DNA of 20,831 bases, taken from Dimargaris cristalligena (Eukaryota > Kickxellomycota > Dimargaritomycetes > Dimargaritales > Dimargaritaceae). Position 1 is the first letter of the stretch, and each line of letters starts with the position of its first letter. The translations under genes and the position numbers were made by a program. Below are positions 10,114 to 20,831 of this stretch, one piece after another. Where the stretch lies: assembly GCA_027576995.1 (NCBI GenBank), contig JANBQC010000509.1:1-20831 (forward strand). Reading direction: 5' to 3'. The notes below the pieces were generated by a model. It did not search any database and was not told the origin of the DNA. It was given only the letters and a program-made list of their open reading frames with translations.

Positions 10114-12647
10114 ATGGGGTCCTTCATTAGTCGGCTAGTGGTCGCCTTTCTGAAAAATATTACCCTATTTCAAGTCCTAGTGGCGCTTGAGGTTGGTCTT
10201 GTTTCGACAATAGTCGCTCATACCTACGCCATCTACTTTCTGTTGCGCAGGTAAGTCAGTCAACATCGGTGTATTATTGATCGGGTGCGAATGGAGGTGG
10301 TACTCATTATATTGAGAGAGGGGTGAGGATTGGGGTTACCCATCCACTATTTATGGAGCGTGGTTATTGCTTTCCCCTCCTCTAAGCCACGTGGACTATC
10401 GGGTATTATTATCCTTGTGCACTATTCTCCAATTCCTAGCTAACCTACTTTATCTGCGGGGGTACACATGGGTCTACTTTGGGGTACTTGTCGCTAATAA
10501 ATAGGCTACCGGTTGCCCCTATCACATTTATTGTTCGCCTACTCACCGGTATCTTAGCTATCCTATGGATAGTTGTCGCGGCAGTAGATACCTACCGCAA
10601 TTACGTAACTAATTCCAAGCCGCCTGAGCCGAAGCCCAAAGTAAAGAACCCGAACCTTTTTGAACCACCATCTCCCGGTGCGAAATTATCGTCAATACTG
10701 ACCCAGAAGACTGTTGGGGGACGAAGTAGTAATCCTCCGAAGGGCACATCATCTCCAGCCCATAAGTTGAGTCTACTCCCGACCATCAACCTCATACTGC
10801 TTATACCCAGCCTATTGTCATTGGCTGCCTTTTACGACTTTGTCTATGCCCCAAGCGCCTTGGACCTGGGCCGGGATGTGGCATTTTTGAAGGTAGGACA
10901 CTTTACCGCCACTACGGCGAAGGTGGTCATCCGGGACTCCCAGTCGCCCAATTTGACCCTCATGATTGCCGTAATCGGGAATTCGACCCTTCTGGAGGCT
11001 CCCTATTACGATGAGCTACTAAATCCATCGCTGACTACCACCATAGCCAGCGCCTTGGGGGATTCCGCTATGGACTCCGCCCATGGTTTAAAATGGAAAC
11101 GCCTCTTCGATGTGCAACCTAATTCCGAGCGGGACTTCACTAACATGGCCGAAATCCGAGACTTAGAACCGTCCACCAAATACCTCGTCCGGGCCGTTCG
11201 GCACCTACCCGGGTGGTCATTCCACCGTGAATTAAATCGCGTGGGTTTCCGTACGGCACCCCCTCCGGTGGATCGACTCAACCCGCAAAAAGCCGGGGTC
11301 CGATTCAATTTCGGTTCGGGGTCCTGTATGCTACCCAACTTCCCCTACCGGCCGCTACAGTGGAGTTCTATCGCTGGCTTACGGAGTATTACTCAACATG
11401 CCCTAGAGTTCTTTATGTTCACCGGAGATTTTATTTATGTGGACCAGCCCAGTACCCCCCTCTTCACCATTGAGGATTTCCGTCGTAAGTTCCGCCAGGC
11501 CTACCGGAGCCGTGATACCACGGCCCTGCACCAACGGATGCCCCTCTACTATTCCTACGACGACCACGAATATCCGGCCAACTGGGATCAGCGGGGCACT
11601 TTTTTGACGGAGAATGCCATCACCGCCTACGAGGAGTACAATGGTCTGGGAAATCCGGCTGGTCCCGCCCTGGGCCCCTTGCGCATGACCATCGAGTATG
11701 AATCGCCCCTGCCGACGGGCCCCTACTGGGCCTGGCTGGATAGCATTGTCCTCTGGCTCCTGGATCTGATCCCTACCGGCCCTTGGTCGGATGTAGGGGA
11801 CCTGTCACATTGGCTGACGGCTCTCTACGAGCAATGGCAGTCAAATGGTGCCCAGCCCAATACGGCAAACCCTACCGAAAGCATCGTTGTACCCACCCAC
11901 CGCCGGGCGTACTACACGTTTGACTACGGCAATATCGGTTTCTTCGTCCTGGACACCCGTCGCTACCGGAGTTCCAATCACGCCCCCGACGACCAGCGCA
12001 AGACGATGCTTGGTCCGGAGCAGAAGCAGTATCTTTTCGATTGGTTGCGGGCCACTAACCATACCCGGGCTTTTAAATTCGTAGTGTCGTCCGTGCCCCT
12101 GGCCGATACCTGGTCCCGCGAATACAACGCCAACGACTGCTGGTCCGGATTCCTTACGGAGCGCACCGAAATTCTGCAAGTGGCCCAAACCGTACCTAAC
12201 GTACTATTTATATCGGGGGATCGGCATGAGGCGGCTGTGGTTCGTCTGGGTTCGCCGGCTCGTAGCCACCGAGGGGGACAGATGGCCCCCGAGAATAAAA
12301 GCCGGTCCACCACCACTAACATCAATACCAATACCCATATTAATGCCACCACCACATCCCATTCTATCCAATACCTCGACCAAGATGGACCTATGATGTT
12401 TGATTTCTCTACCAGTCCGATTAACCAATTTTACCCGCTCCCCCTCACCAGCAGGTTCGGACATTCGGGGGAGGACGACCAGGCCCTTTTCCACCTGCGG
12501 GAGGGCTTCACCAAATACGGGGTGTTCTCGGTCGATTCGGCCACGGACCCAGCCCAGCCTAAACTTAACTACCTGCAATTTACTGACCATGACGAAGGGC
12601 GCAGCCCCGTATTCAACTTTACGATTGTGGGCCGCAAGTGGCAATAA
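10114..12647 (+). CDS. PhoD-like alkaline phosphatase family protein, membrane-anchored, two exons
   Basis: Exon 1 is 10114-10250 and exon 2 is 10505-12647, with a 254-base GTAAGT...TAG intron that splits an Arg codon. Total 759 residues. Three hydrophobic segments come first: about 8-45, 50-74 and 135-154, separated by a Pro/Lys-rich linker. The metallophosphoesterase domain of the PhoD type follows: GSGSCMLP (about 316-323), FTGDFIYVD (351-359), YSYDDHEYPANWD (395-407), FFVLDTRRYRS, and SGDRHE (616-621). These Asp and His residues are the usual metal-binding ligands, so hydrolysis of a phosphate mono- or diester is expected. The large N-terminal membrane region is typical of fungal members and differs from secreted bacterial PhoD. 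After SGDRHE comes an Asn/Thr/Ser-rich insert (about 645-675) with NKS and NAT glycosylation sequons. The substrate is unknown. Convergent with the RBR ligase gene. Confidence 0.9.
10387..10394. promoter_or_regulatory. CCACGTGG palindrome in the PhoD-like gene intron
   Basis: An 8-base palindrome with a CACGTG core in intron 1 of the phosphatase gene. Yeast Pho4 uses CACGTG to switch on phosphate-starvation genes, so the site is of interest beside a phosphatase. An 8-mer can easily occur by chance. Confidence 0.25.
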
Positions 12648-12752
12648 CTGAAACTGAAAAGTGTGGGGGCACTGGGTGTTAGATGATTTCAAACATGATT
12701 TGTTGTATTTTAGAGGGTGGATGAGTAGTGTATGATACAAGGAAACTACTAA

Positions 12753-12762
12753 AATAAATAAA
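12753..12762 (+). promoter_or_regulatory. Poly(A) signal for the PhoD-like gene (overlapping AATAAA pair)
   Basis: Two overlapping canonical AATAAA hexamers (12753-12758 and 12757-12762) lie about 106 bases after the stop codon, in the 288-base convergent spacer before the RBR ligase 3' end. Confidence 0.5.
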
Positions 12763-12935
12763 AGAGGTACAAAAAGTCATTTCAGTTAAAATGGTATCCA
12801 ATTAGAGATAAACAGCCGTTTCCTCGCCTATGGGATGTAGCCCATAGCAGCCGACTAACATACCGGACATGGTGCGCTATGTTACAGCGCAGTGTAAGAG
12901 GTTTAGTAAAAAATAATCAAAGGTGAGGCTGGATG

Positions 12936-14921
12936 TTACTCAAGTTCGGCGGCCTGTAGTAACATCCTAATTTCATCGGCTTCCTCATCGACGGGGTTAA
13001 CCGGGTCGCCCATCACCCCTTCAAAAAGTCGCATATGGCACGTGGTCGATTGACTATTGAAGTGCAGGTAAGGGTTGTCCTTGGGAATAAACGAACCGCA
13101 CAGGAAACAAAAGTGGGTGTTGCACATGTGGCATTTCATATGGTTACAGCCGTGGGATTTCTGGATATTGGTCCCACATGTGGGGCAGGGCGTGGCGTGT
13201 TGCTCCAGCCAGGCCTGGGTGGCTTCCTCCTCCTGGAATTGCTTCACGCACAGCAGCAGGGGTCGTTTGCCGTACTTTCGCTCCATGATGATGCGCTCGG
13301 CGTCGGTGGTGCACGCCAGGTATAGTTCGGCCACCTTCTGGGTATTAGGGAGTGGGCAATAGGTTTGCGAACCGTGCCACGTGCGGCGGCACATGAAGCA
13401 AAAGGCGAACCGGCAGTGCGGGCAGATCAACAGTTTCTCGGCGGGATCCGCACGAACCACCCGGCGTTTGCAGGTGGGCAGGGGACACCAGGCGGAATTA
13501 GGGTCCGACAAGCACATTTGTTCATCCCGGTGGGTCCGGAATTGGGCCATATCGTCCGGGCCGAGGATAAGGGCCAATTCGGTGTCGGATAACCGGCCCT
13601 CCGGTTTGCGTCGACATGCGGAATGGGGGCAGCGCAATTCGTCCACGAGTCCCTCCGCGACGAGCATTTGGAAGTAGCCGTGGATACAATTCTGGCAGTA
13701 GGTATGGTCACAGTCGTGGAATTGGTGACTATGGCTACCCAGCTTGGCTTCAAAACAGATGCCGCAGGTGTGGCGTTGGCGGATGAATTGCCGTTTATCT
13801 TCACTTTTTCGGAATTCGCAGATGGCTTCGAAAGCAGCATCCGAGTATGAGTCGGCCTGGCCTTCAGCCTCTATTTAATAGGGATGATAGTAAAGAAAAA
13901 CATCGGATCATATTTTTTCCGTCAGTAATATGACTAATGGTATGCCAAGCATCGAGAAAGGAGAGGTGAAACAGTACGTAATGGATTCTTAAGGCGACAG
14001 TCGCTGATGTTGGATCTGTTCACCCAGGTGCATTGCAATAGGGATTAATTGTGGGTGCGATAAAAACCAATGGAAAGGAATATACTTGGACAACTTACCT
14101 ATGGATGGTATAAGCAATTCCGTCTGGATATCAAGGATGTCTAACGTTTGATGACGCAGCATATCGATCACCAGGTCCAGCATCTGTTTAATTTTTTTAA
14201 ATGTAATACATATTCGTGCAAAGTGGATTGGTCATATATTAGTAAAAAAAGATATGGGTTCGGAGGGTCATTAATCTCAGCCATTAATTCTTGAGGAACG
14301 GCATTATCTCCGTCAATATTACAATCTTCTAAATATATATATATATATATATATATAACTTGGTACTTTACGGTAGAGCCCACGTATTGCTCGCATTCTG
14401 CTGAGAGTGCCGATTCTAAGGTGTCAAGTTGCATTTGGTTAAGCCACGGACAGGCCAATTTTAGACTGGGGCTGTCTTCCGGGTAATTGGAGGAAAGTTG
14501 AAAATCCAAAATGACCGGTGGTAAGGCCATCATCGTGAAAGTATCCCCACCCTCCGTTGGGCTCTTGACGGTCAGCCCGGTCGGGGGAAGCTCCACCGAA
14601 ACAGCAACGGAACCCCGGTGTGCGCTAGGGGTATCGACACCATTGTCGTCGGGGGCAATGGCCTCGAAGTGGAAGCTGTCCGGGTACACCGACTATTAAG
14701 GTGTGGTGTGTTGTAGATTTTTATATGTATTTAATGTGAATGGGTTAGGTTGATGAGCCTGGCTGAGACTACTGCGGAGGCATGGTAGCCGAATGGCCCC
14801 GAGCCGTCCGGTTACTATGTTGTGGGCGGGTTCATTCGATAATGCGTATATACAGAAGTCCGTAACTTACTGAGAGGGCTTCGAGTTCGTTCGTGACCCA
14901 TTCACTCCATTCCGGGGCCAT
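12936..14921 (-). CDS. RNF14: RWD-RBR E3 ubiquitin ligase, RNF14/ITT1 type, four exons
   Basis: RBR ligases take ubiquitin from an E2 onto a RING2 cysteine and then to substrate; RNF14 (yeast Itt1) has been linked to translation termination and stalled ribosomes. Exons are 14921-14871, 14692-14372, 14183-14099 and 13870-12936. Total 463 residues (human RNF14: 474). The RWD domain spans about 1-146: TNELEALS joins SVYPDSF across intron 1 just as ELLALASIY does in the human protein, and PPVILDFQL with YPEDSPS follows. RING1 has CGIC (188-191), C206, H208, C211, C214, C233 and C238. The IBR has C281, C286, C302, C305, C310, C313, H318 and C324. RING2 has CPTCG (381-385) and GCNHM, whose C394 is the expected catalytic residue. 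The C-terminal NPYLHFN and TTCHMRLFEG match the family. Intron 2 holds an (AT)n tract and stops the read-through frame. It lies downstream of MCM2 on the same strand, with its own spacer. Confidence 0.93.
14333..14357. repeat. (AT)n dinucleotide microsatellite in RNF14 intron 2
   Basis: About 12 uninterrupted AT units within the 188-base intron (14371-14184) of the RBR ligase gene. If read as coding it would give Ile-Tyr repeats in the middle of the RWD domain. Splicing at GTAAAG (14371) removes it and restores the family alignment. Confidence 0.9.
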
Positions 14922-15632
14922 GAGGGAAAAACGCGGAATTCAGCGAGGTGACTGTTTAAGGGTCAGGCTGGACTACACACCAGGGGTGGGGTGTGCTTGG
15001 GGGGCCGGGTAATGACTTGGGGAATAAAAGCAAAAAAATAAATAAAAGAAATATGAGCAAATGGAGAAGCAAAACCCAGTAAAGCCACCTTTCCCTTCAA
15101 GTCCTATTTCCTTTGGTCGCTCGAAAATCCTTATCGGCTACTGTGTGGCTTTTAACCTGACAACGTGGCCGCTTACTAACCATTGTAATTTGAGCCCAAA
15201 TGGTAAAGCCGAGTATATGGGTAGGTAGGTGATAGGGTACTGGTTGAAATGATCACCTGATCACTATAAAAAAAATGGACCTACTGTATTGTGATTACAT
15301 AATGGAGCAGTCGGATGTGTGGTTGGGATAAACTAATAATTGGATTGAATAATAAGGGGCCTGTTAAATGTAGTAAACACATTATACCAATCAATTATTA
15401 TGCTGCCAAATACACTTCACTGGCTGTCCCATGGGCTGGCTAGCCAATTTCTTGGAAAAAGCAACATGGGTGCTATTAGGTTTCAACCGTAAAGCTCTGA
15501 TTAAAAATTATAATGGTCGGTATCTAGTAGTGGTCAGATGTATAAGTGTTAATTTATTATATTAAGTTGCAGATAAAAACGGATGCTACAGCATTTCACG
15601 GGTAATAATAAGTATTCAGGGCTTGGTATAAT
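14922..15632 (-). promoter_or_regulatory. Spacer: MCM2 3' flank and RNF14 promoter
   Basis: Between two minus-strand genes, 711 bases without a coding signal. AATAAA on the minus strand (15558-15553) is a plausible MCM2 poly(A) signal, about 75 bases past its stop. A-rich tracts at 15025-15060 lie upstream of the RNF14 start and may belong to its promoter. Two adjacent TGATCA palindromes are at about 15249-15262. Confidence 0.5.
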
Positions 15633-18600
15633 CTAGAATTGCTTAATAAGAGTCCCCGCTTCACGATCCAGTATAAACCCATTGTTGACGAACAGAGGCG
15701 TCTGGTAGAAGTCGGTGGGGTCATTGATTTGGAGGTCCTTGGCCTGGTTCTCGAATTCGACGAGCGGAATGGTCAGTTCAGTGGGCATTGATCCGTCGTT
15801 GCGGTACTGGTGGAAGGTAAGCTTCTCCTTGAGCATTTTGCACAGGAGGTAGTAGAGCAATTCGTCGTTATCGCGACCGTGGTTGACGTATTTGGCAAAG
15901 GACCGGCGGAGGCCCTTCATGACCGAGAGTTTCTGCGCTCCGATGAAACTCTCCAGCATCACCCGGATCGCCACGTTAATGTCGTCGTTCCGCACGTAAT
16001 CGCGTAAATGCATGCGGGCGTGGGCTTCGGACATCCGCACCATCGATTCAATGTGACGCACCGTGATGGGGATACTGCCGTGGTTCATGGATTCCCGGCG
16101 CAGCTCGGCGTACAACTGGGCAATCTTGTCCTGGTCCATCTGGTACAGCTTGGGGCTGACCTTGTCCTTGGCGAACATAATGTATTTGCGTAACACGTCC
16201 TGGGGGATGACATCGGTGTCCACTCGGTCCACCGCAGTGACAATGGAGGCCAGGGCCTTGCTGAGCTCCAGACCCTCTTCGATCATGGCAGCGTCCTCCC
16301 CGTTTTCGGCGGCCATTTGCTGGGCTTGCGCCTGGGCCTTAAGTTCCAGCAGGTATTCCGGGTGGGAGCGAATATGGCTCTGAACCACAAATTTAGCCAA
16401 GAGTTCATCCCGTACCGGATCCACCGTATCCCGCACCACGCAAAGGGCGTCGAACCGGGAAAGAATGGGTTCTGTCAGTTCCACGTTCTGGGAAAAGGGG
16501 ATGGTGGGGTTGTATTTACCCCGGATGGGATTGGCAGCGGCGATTACCGCACAGCGGGCCTGGAGCGAAGTGACGATACCGGCCTTGGAGATGGAGATAC
16601 TTTGCTGCTCCATTGCCTCATGGATGGACGTACGGTCGGAGTCATTCATCTTGTCGAATTCGTCAATGAGGCACACGCCCTTATCGGCCAACACCAGGGC
16701 CCCACCTTCCAAAGTCCATTCGCGGGTGACGGGATCCTTACGGACGGAGGCTGTCAGTCCGACCGCCGAAGCACCCTGGCCGGTTGTAAATACCGCCCGG
16801 TGGGCCGTCTTTTCGACGTACTTGAGCAACTGGGATTTGGCGGTACCGGGGTCCCCCAGCATCAGCACATTGATATCCCCCCGCAGCCGCAGCTTACCGC
16901 GCACATCCTTGGGCACCCCACCGAACATGCTTAGGGCCAGGGCCATCTTGATATTTTCGTGCCCGTAGATCGAGGGGGCGATGCTCTTCACAATGCGCTT
17001 GCCGATACGCTCATCACGGGCTAAATCCCGAATCATCTGTTGGTCGTCCTCGGTCAAACGGAACACCGCGAATTCATCCTCCTTCTTGCTCACGTGGTTG
17101 GCTTCAATCACCGTGGCGAAGACGGGGAATCCATTCTTCGTGTTCAGGGAGGCGTCAAAGTTGTTGCGGTAAATACCCGTCACCTCAATTTCTTCGCCAG
17201 GCTTGGCCGAATCGATCATGTCCCAAAGCAAAATAATGTCGCGGTGGCGAGGCAGGCGACCCGCCGGTACAGTGCCCGGGGATTCCTGGAGAGTGAGTTT
17301 TTGGTAGTTACGGTAAACAGTTTGCTGAGAATTGATGGAAAAGGGGCCCTTGGACTGGCAGTTGTAGCAGGAACCGATCTTGATTTCATTCTGGGTGTCC
17401 TGGTAGAAGGGGCCAAGTACAACACCGCACTTCATACAATCGTACTTGACATATTTAAGTTGGGGGAATACCCCCGTGCGCCGGGAAACTACACCGTAGA
17501 TTCGCACCAGGCAGTTTAACTGGCTCTGGCGTAGGTCACGCAGGCTGGAAATGGAAGGGAGGTCGGAGATGCGCACGTGGATCTCGGCGTGGATGCGGTC
17601 GTAGTCCGGAAACATCGTCAATACCACCTCGAAAGCCACGGTGTCCATTAGGCGGAGCATTTCGGCGGGGGAGTTCGCCAGGAAGTAGGCCAGGATGGGC
17701 TTGGAGTCGGCTAAATGGGTGTAACTTATTTCAAGACTCTCCGCGTTGACTTCACCCAGATAGCGGATACGCTCACCATACACCGAAGAACCCTTGTCGT
17801 CCACATACGAGAGCAAGAAGTGGCGGAATTCGCGTTGAATGGTGTGGCGGGGACCCGGCATCGAAATAAACTCCACAATAGACCGGCCTTTCATGTCTTT
17901 CAGATCGTCAAGGGTGATTTCCTAATACATAGAGCAAAGGTTGTACAGTAGAATCAAAAAGTGATTAATATCGCGTTTCAGGGCTGAGTCAATATAACCA
18001 ATGATACACTACTGCTAATAAGGTACGGGGTTTCGCTATAGATGCTGTCATCGAGTATCAAGGTGGTCGGTAAAAATAAACATATACTTACTCTTTCCTC
18101 TTCTTCTATTCCCATTCCCATTCCAAACTGGAGTTCAGGGCCTCGGCGACGGCGGCGACGCTGTTCACCAGCAGGGGCCTGCTCTTCGCCGTCTATTTTA
18201 GATTATTGCATTGACCATATACATGGGTTGCGGGATGATATGGGTAGAGATTAGTTATTAGTATGGGCATAATCAACTCCGGTATATGCCAGTCTCGTCA
18301 AATATGGTCAGGATAAGAATCATTAATACGGTGAATTAATTCCAAAACTTACCGTAATCGTCGAGAAACGCAGCGGGAACCCGGTTGAGTCGGGCCTCTT
18401 CCGCATCACGGCGATTAAGTTTGGCCTCCACCGCAGCACGCTGGGCAGGATCGTAGTTCCCATAGTCAGTATCATCGATATCGTCGACGTCATACTGATC
18501 TAGGCGGACGTTTTGGCCATAGTCACTATGAAATGTCCGAAAATCAGCAATATATGGTCCAAGTACTTGGAATAAACATTAGGGATGCCTCAACATATAT

Positions 18601-19164
18601 ATGCTAAGAGTAGGATCACCGTAGGCGAAAAAACATACCGTCTCTGAAGGTATAGACGATACTACGTAAAGGTACATCCATGATTAAGAGTACGTATGCC
18701 AGTACCAACTATTGGTTGCTAATATAATTATTGTCGGAATGAAGGGCCTGTACTTACTTGTCCATGTCGGGACCAAAGAGGTCCTCGCCGTTGTCCTCTT
18801 CATCGTCGAGTAGCATGATATCCTCGTCTTCATCAAGAAGCTGCGCGTCCTGCCGGATATCGTCGACATCGTCTGAGAATGGGGCAGGGGGACTGGAAGG
18901 GGGGATGGACGACGCCAGAGGCGAGCTCGGCGGGGGTTGGTTCGGGGTTGCGGGGCCTTCATCGCGTTGGCGTTTGCGGTCCTGTCATGGTCAGTTTGTA
19001 AAGAGTAGTAATAGATCAGAGTACAGGTTACCGAGGTGCACAAGGAGAAAGAGTGAGGAGTACGGGTCGAGTGGAGGCAATCGTAGTGTTCTCTGGTCGG
19101 ATTTTCAATGGGCTGCGCCTCAGGCATATTGCCAACCAGGGTGGCTTCGAATCAAACCTACCAT
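15633..19164 (-). CDS. MCM2: DNA replication licensing factor MCM2, five exons
   Basis: MCM2 is one of six subunits of the replicative MCM2-7 helicase, loaded at origins in G1. Exons are 19164-19162 (ATG only), 18981-18758, 18525-18353, 18192-18092 and 17921-15633. Total 929 residues. The N-terminal tail has DRKRQRDE (a possible nuclear signal), SSP motifs suited to cell-cycle kinases, acidic runs (residues 45-75) and six Arg at 145-150. The OB fold carries a zinc site, C329, C332, C352 and C355. The AAA+ core has Walker A GDPGTAKSQ (523-531), Walker B CLIDEFD (584-590) and the Arg finger SRFD (655-658). An Ala/Gln-rich insert is at about 680-715. DMDNDYGQ across intron 2 aligns without gaps to the yeast and human proteins. 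The weakest point is exon 1: ATG|GTAGGT gives a 180-base intron like its neighbours. The alternative start at 19127 needs a 50-base intron with a GTAACC donor. Confidence 0.94.
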
Positions 19165-20831
19165 ATCTACAAAGAAGAAACGTTAGGGAGCTCTTATAGT
19201 AGGCCGGGGGTGAATAAAAGAGTAGGTATTTGGGCTTTGGACAGGGTAAAATACAAGGAAATAGGGGAGCAGCTAAGTTCAACAGATGCCAGTAAAGGAA
19301 AGAAAAGTGAAAGCGCTGTCTTAACAGTTGTCTATGCTTTAAACCATAGAGTACTGGGGATAGCACACTCCCAAAGTTATGGAAGTTCATTTACAGTATC
19401 CACGGGGAGGGAGGGTAAAGGCAGGATAAAATGGACTTATTGAGGAAGGAGGGAGGTTGTTTTGATTTCGACTGTGGACCCGTTGTTGTTGATGTTACCA
19501 GGATCGAGGGTATTGATTGGCGGATGATGGGTGGGCAAATGGATTTGGGTGAATTTCATCCCAGCTCTAAAATAAAAAGCCCATACGCTGGGCCCAGCCG
19601 GAATGACCAAAATTGGCCATTTAATATACGTCTTATGTTACAGTTGCTATCTTTAGGCGATGGACCTAGCTTCTCTCTTATAATAAATCCAACGCAAGGC
19701 TGCTTCGGAATGATTAAGGTCACACCAGTGGTAGAATCGCGACTGCTTACAGCGAAATGCCACCATTTTTACGAATGAAGCACATTGCACAGTCAGTCTA
19801 GCCCATGTACTCTTACAAAACAGATTTATGAGGCACGCCCACTTTAAATGATAGTGGGTGTCCATAAAAACCTGCCAATAATCTATATAAGTTATTGGTA
19901 ACTAACCCATATAAACTTAGGGTAATGAAAATTAAATAACTGAGGAAAAGGTAGACGGTAATAAGCAGAGGGTTACGATCAGGGAGAAATGTAAAACTAG
20001 TGGGTGGTTAATTGGGCCATCAATGGGTGATTGGATAAAAACAGCAAGTAATAATGCATTAGTCTAAAGGGTGCAAGCTTTAGCGCGTAGAAGAATAACG
20101 AGTAGTTACATGCTCCTAATACTGAAAACTAAGAAGGCTGTAGGAACAAGATGTGAATTAGGGAGGGAGGGTGACCCTAGCTAAAACAAACCCATACTGG
20201 GGTGGCAATAATACAGTAATTTATTGTTTAGCCATTTGCAGAAATAATCCAAATGACTAATCATTTTCCATCATGAGCAACCTGTTTAGTATAGCCCAAG
20301 GCTAGAATGTATATGGTCGAAAAGATAGTCTAGAAATAGATGTAGGAAAAGTTCAAAAACATATGGGGCATTAGTAGTAATCAGCCAGTGTATTTAGCGT
20401 CGAATGCTATATTCCACTTAGCTAATTGACGGACATTGTTGGCCAAATTATGAATATGACTAGCATCACCATTGTATTTATGAATAGATCGGTCAACTAA
20501 TTAGTTGATTCTACGCTAAACAAAGCCGCGGACTTGACCCGGTGGTATGAAAGGATTCAGCATTTATGACCACCGCTCATAATCGACTAGATTGAATTAA
20601 AACAATGCTTTAGCGGCAGCCGAGGGATTTAACAGTATCAGCTTCCTTTGACAATTTAATCAGCCTACCGATTTTATCCTAAAGCATGACCAGAAATGTC
20701 CGATTACCGCCCACATAGCAATCTCATGCACATACCATGGTCTACAAGGCCAATAATGCGATAGTATAGCTAAAATGGGAAGACACCCGCCCACTAAACG
20801 GAGCTCATGAATATACAGCTGCGATAATATT
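19165..20831. other. MCM2 upstream region and 1.6 kb with no recognisable gene
   Basis: AT-rich sequence with short open frames on both strands (for example 19431-19778 plus and 19653-19865 minus). None shows a known domain or the codon pattern of the flanking exons. It should contain the MCM2 promoter just right of 19164. Short inverted repeats occur at 19838-19858, 20493-20508 and 20540-20575. No terminal repeats or transposase motifs were seen. A gene whose body lies beyond the window could begin here. Confidence 0.5.
20493..20508. repeat. Perfect 16-base palindrome
   Basis: TCAACTAATTAGTTGA is its own reverse complement, with no spacer. It is in the gene-free right end of the window. It could be a homeodomain-like (TAATTA core) or other dimeric binding site, or chance in AT-rich DNA. 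Confidence 0.5.

Noticed and set aside
10440..10504. Acceptor at 10438-10439 for the PhoD-like gene, and a start at 10479
   Set aside because: The acceptor at 10439 gives an immediate in-frame TAA after the split codon. Position 10479 is TTG, not ATG. The acceptor at 10502-10504 keeps frame.
14168..14371. Read-through of the RWD exon into the Ile-Tyr repeat frame
   Set aside because: It ends in a stop and breaks the family alignment. Splicing at GTAAAG (14371) to 14183 restores an alignment of equal length to RNF14.
18684..19127. 147-codon minus-strand frame starting MPEAQ as MCM2 exon 1
   Set aside because: It needs a 50-base intron with a GTAACC donor; the ATG at 19164 with GTAGGT fits local intron size better. 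Kept as the alternative model.
19141..19160. tRNA T-loop-like string (GGCTTCGAATC)
   Set aside because: No matching A box, cloverleaf or acceptor stem could be built around it; it lies in MCM2 intron 1.
19431..19865. Open frames on both strands right of MCM2
   Set aside because: Short, without recognisable motifs, and in AT-rich DNA lacking the codon pattern of real exons in this window.

Overview
The window looks like nuclear DNA of a fungus, probably from an early-diverging lineage. Its protein-coding genes are broken by many GT-AG introns, mostly 145-255 bases long, with GTAAGT-like donors. The proteins read as fungal: the MCM2 resembles the yeast protein along its length, the phenylalanyl-tRNA synthetase is the mitochondrial monomeric type, and the PhoD-like phosphatase is membrane-anchored. 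Coding exons are GC-richer than the AT-rich introns and spacers. I see no plasmid, phage, CRISPR, rRNA or tRNA signal and no intact transposon. All gene models below were spliced by hand from reading frame, splice-site phase and remembered family alignments; none was checked by a search.

Layout, left to right. SRP54 (signal recognition particle GTPase, + strand, nine exons, 259-3366) is convergent with MSF1/FARS2 (mitochondrial phenylalanyl-tRNA synthetase, - strand, two exons, 5545-3811). The spacer between them holds a GC-rich hairpin. MSF1 is divergent from a CFAP20 (Bug22/GTL3) gene on the + strand (6303-7542). CFAP20 is easy to miss, because its first two exons are only 21 and 32 bases. 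Next are a small one-pass membrane protein (+, 8191-8493) and a 1.6 kb spacer with no recognisable gene. A PhoD-like phosphatase with three N-terminal membrane segments follows (+, two exons, 10114-12647). It is convergent with an RNF14/ITT1-type RBR E3 ubiquitin ligase (-, four exons, 14921-12936). The last gene is MCM2, a replicative helicase subunit (-, five exons, 19164-15633), whose ATG probably forms an exon on its own. The final 1.67 kb shows no gene I can support.

The genes are not an operon or a pathway cluster. They are unrelated housekeeping functions: protein targeting to the ER, mitochondrial translation, DNA replication, ubiquitin signalling and phosphate-ester hydrolysis. The biologically most interesting gene is CFAP20, a protein of cilia and flagella. 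Its reading frame is open across all four exons, but it has a roughly 12-residue acidic insertion and a diverged stretch in a family that is normally very conserved. If this fungus has no flagellum, that suggests retention under changed constraint. I found no convincing new multi-gene system.
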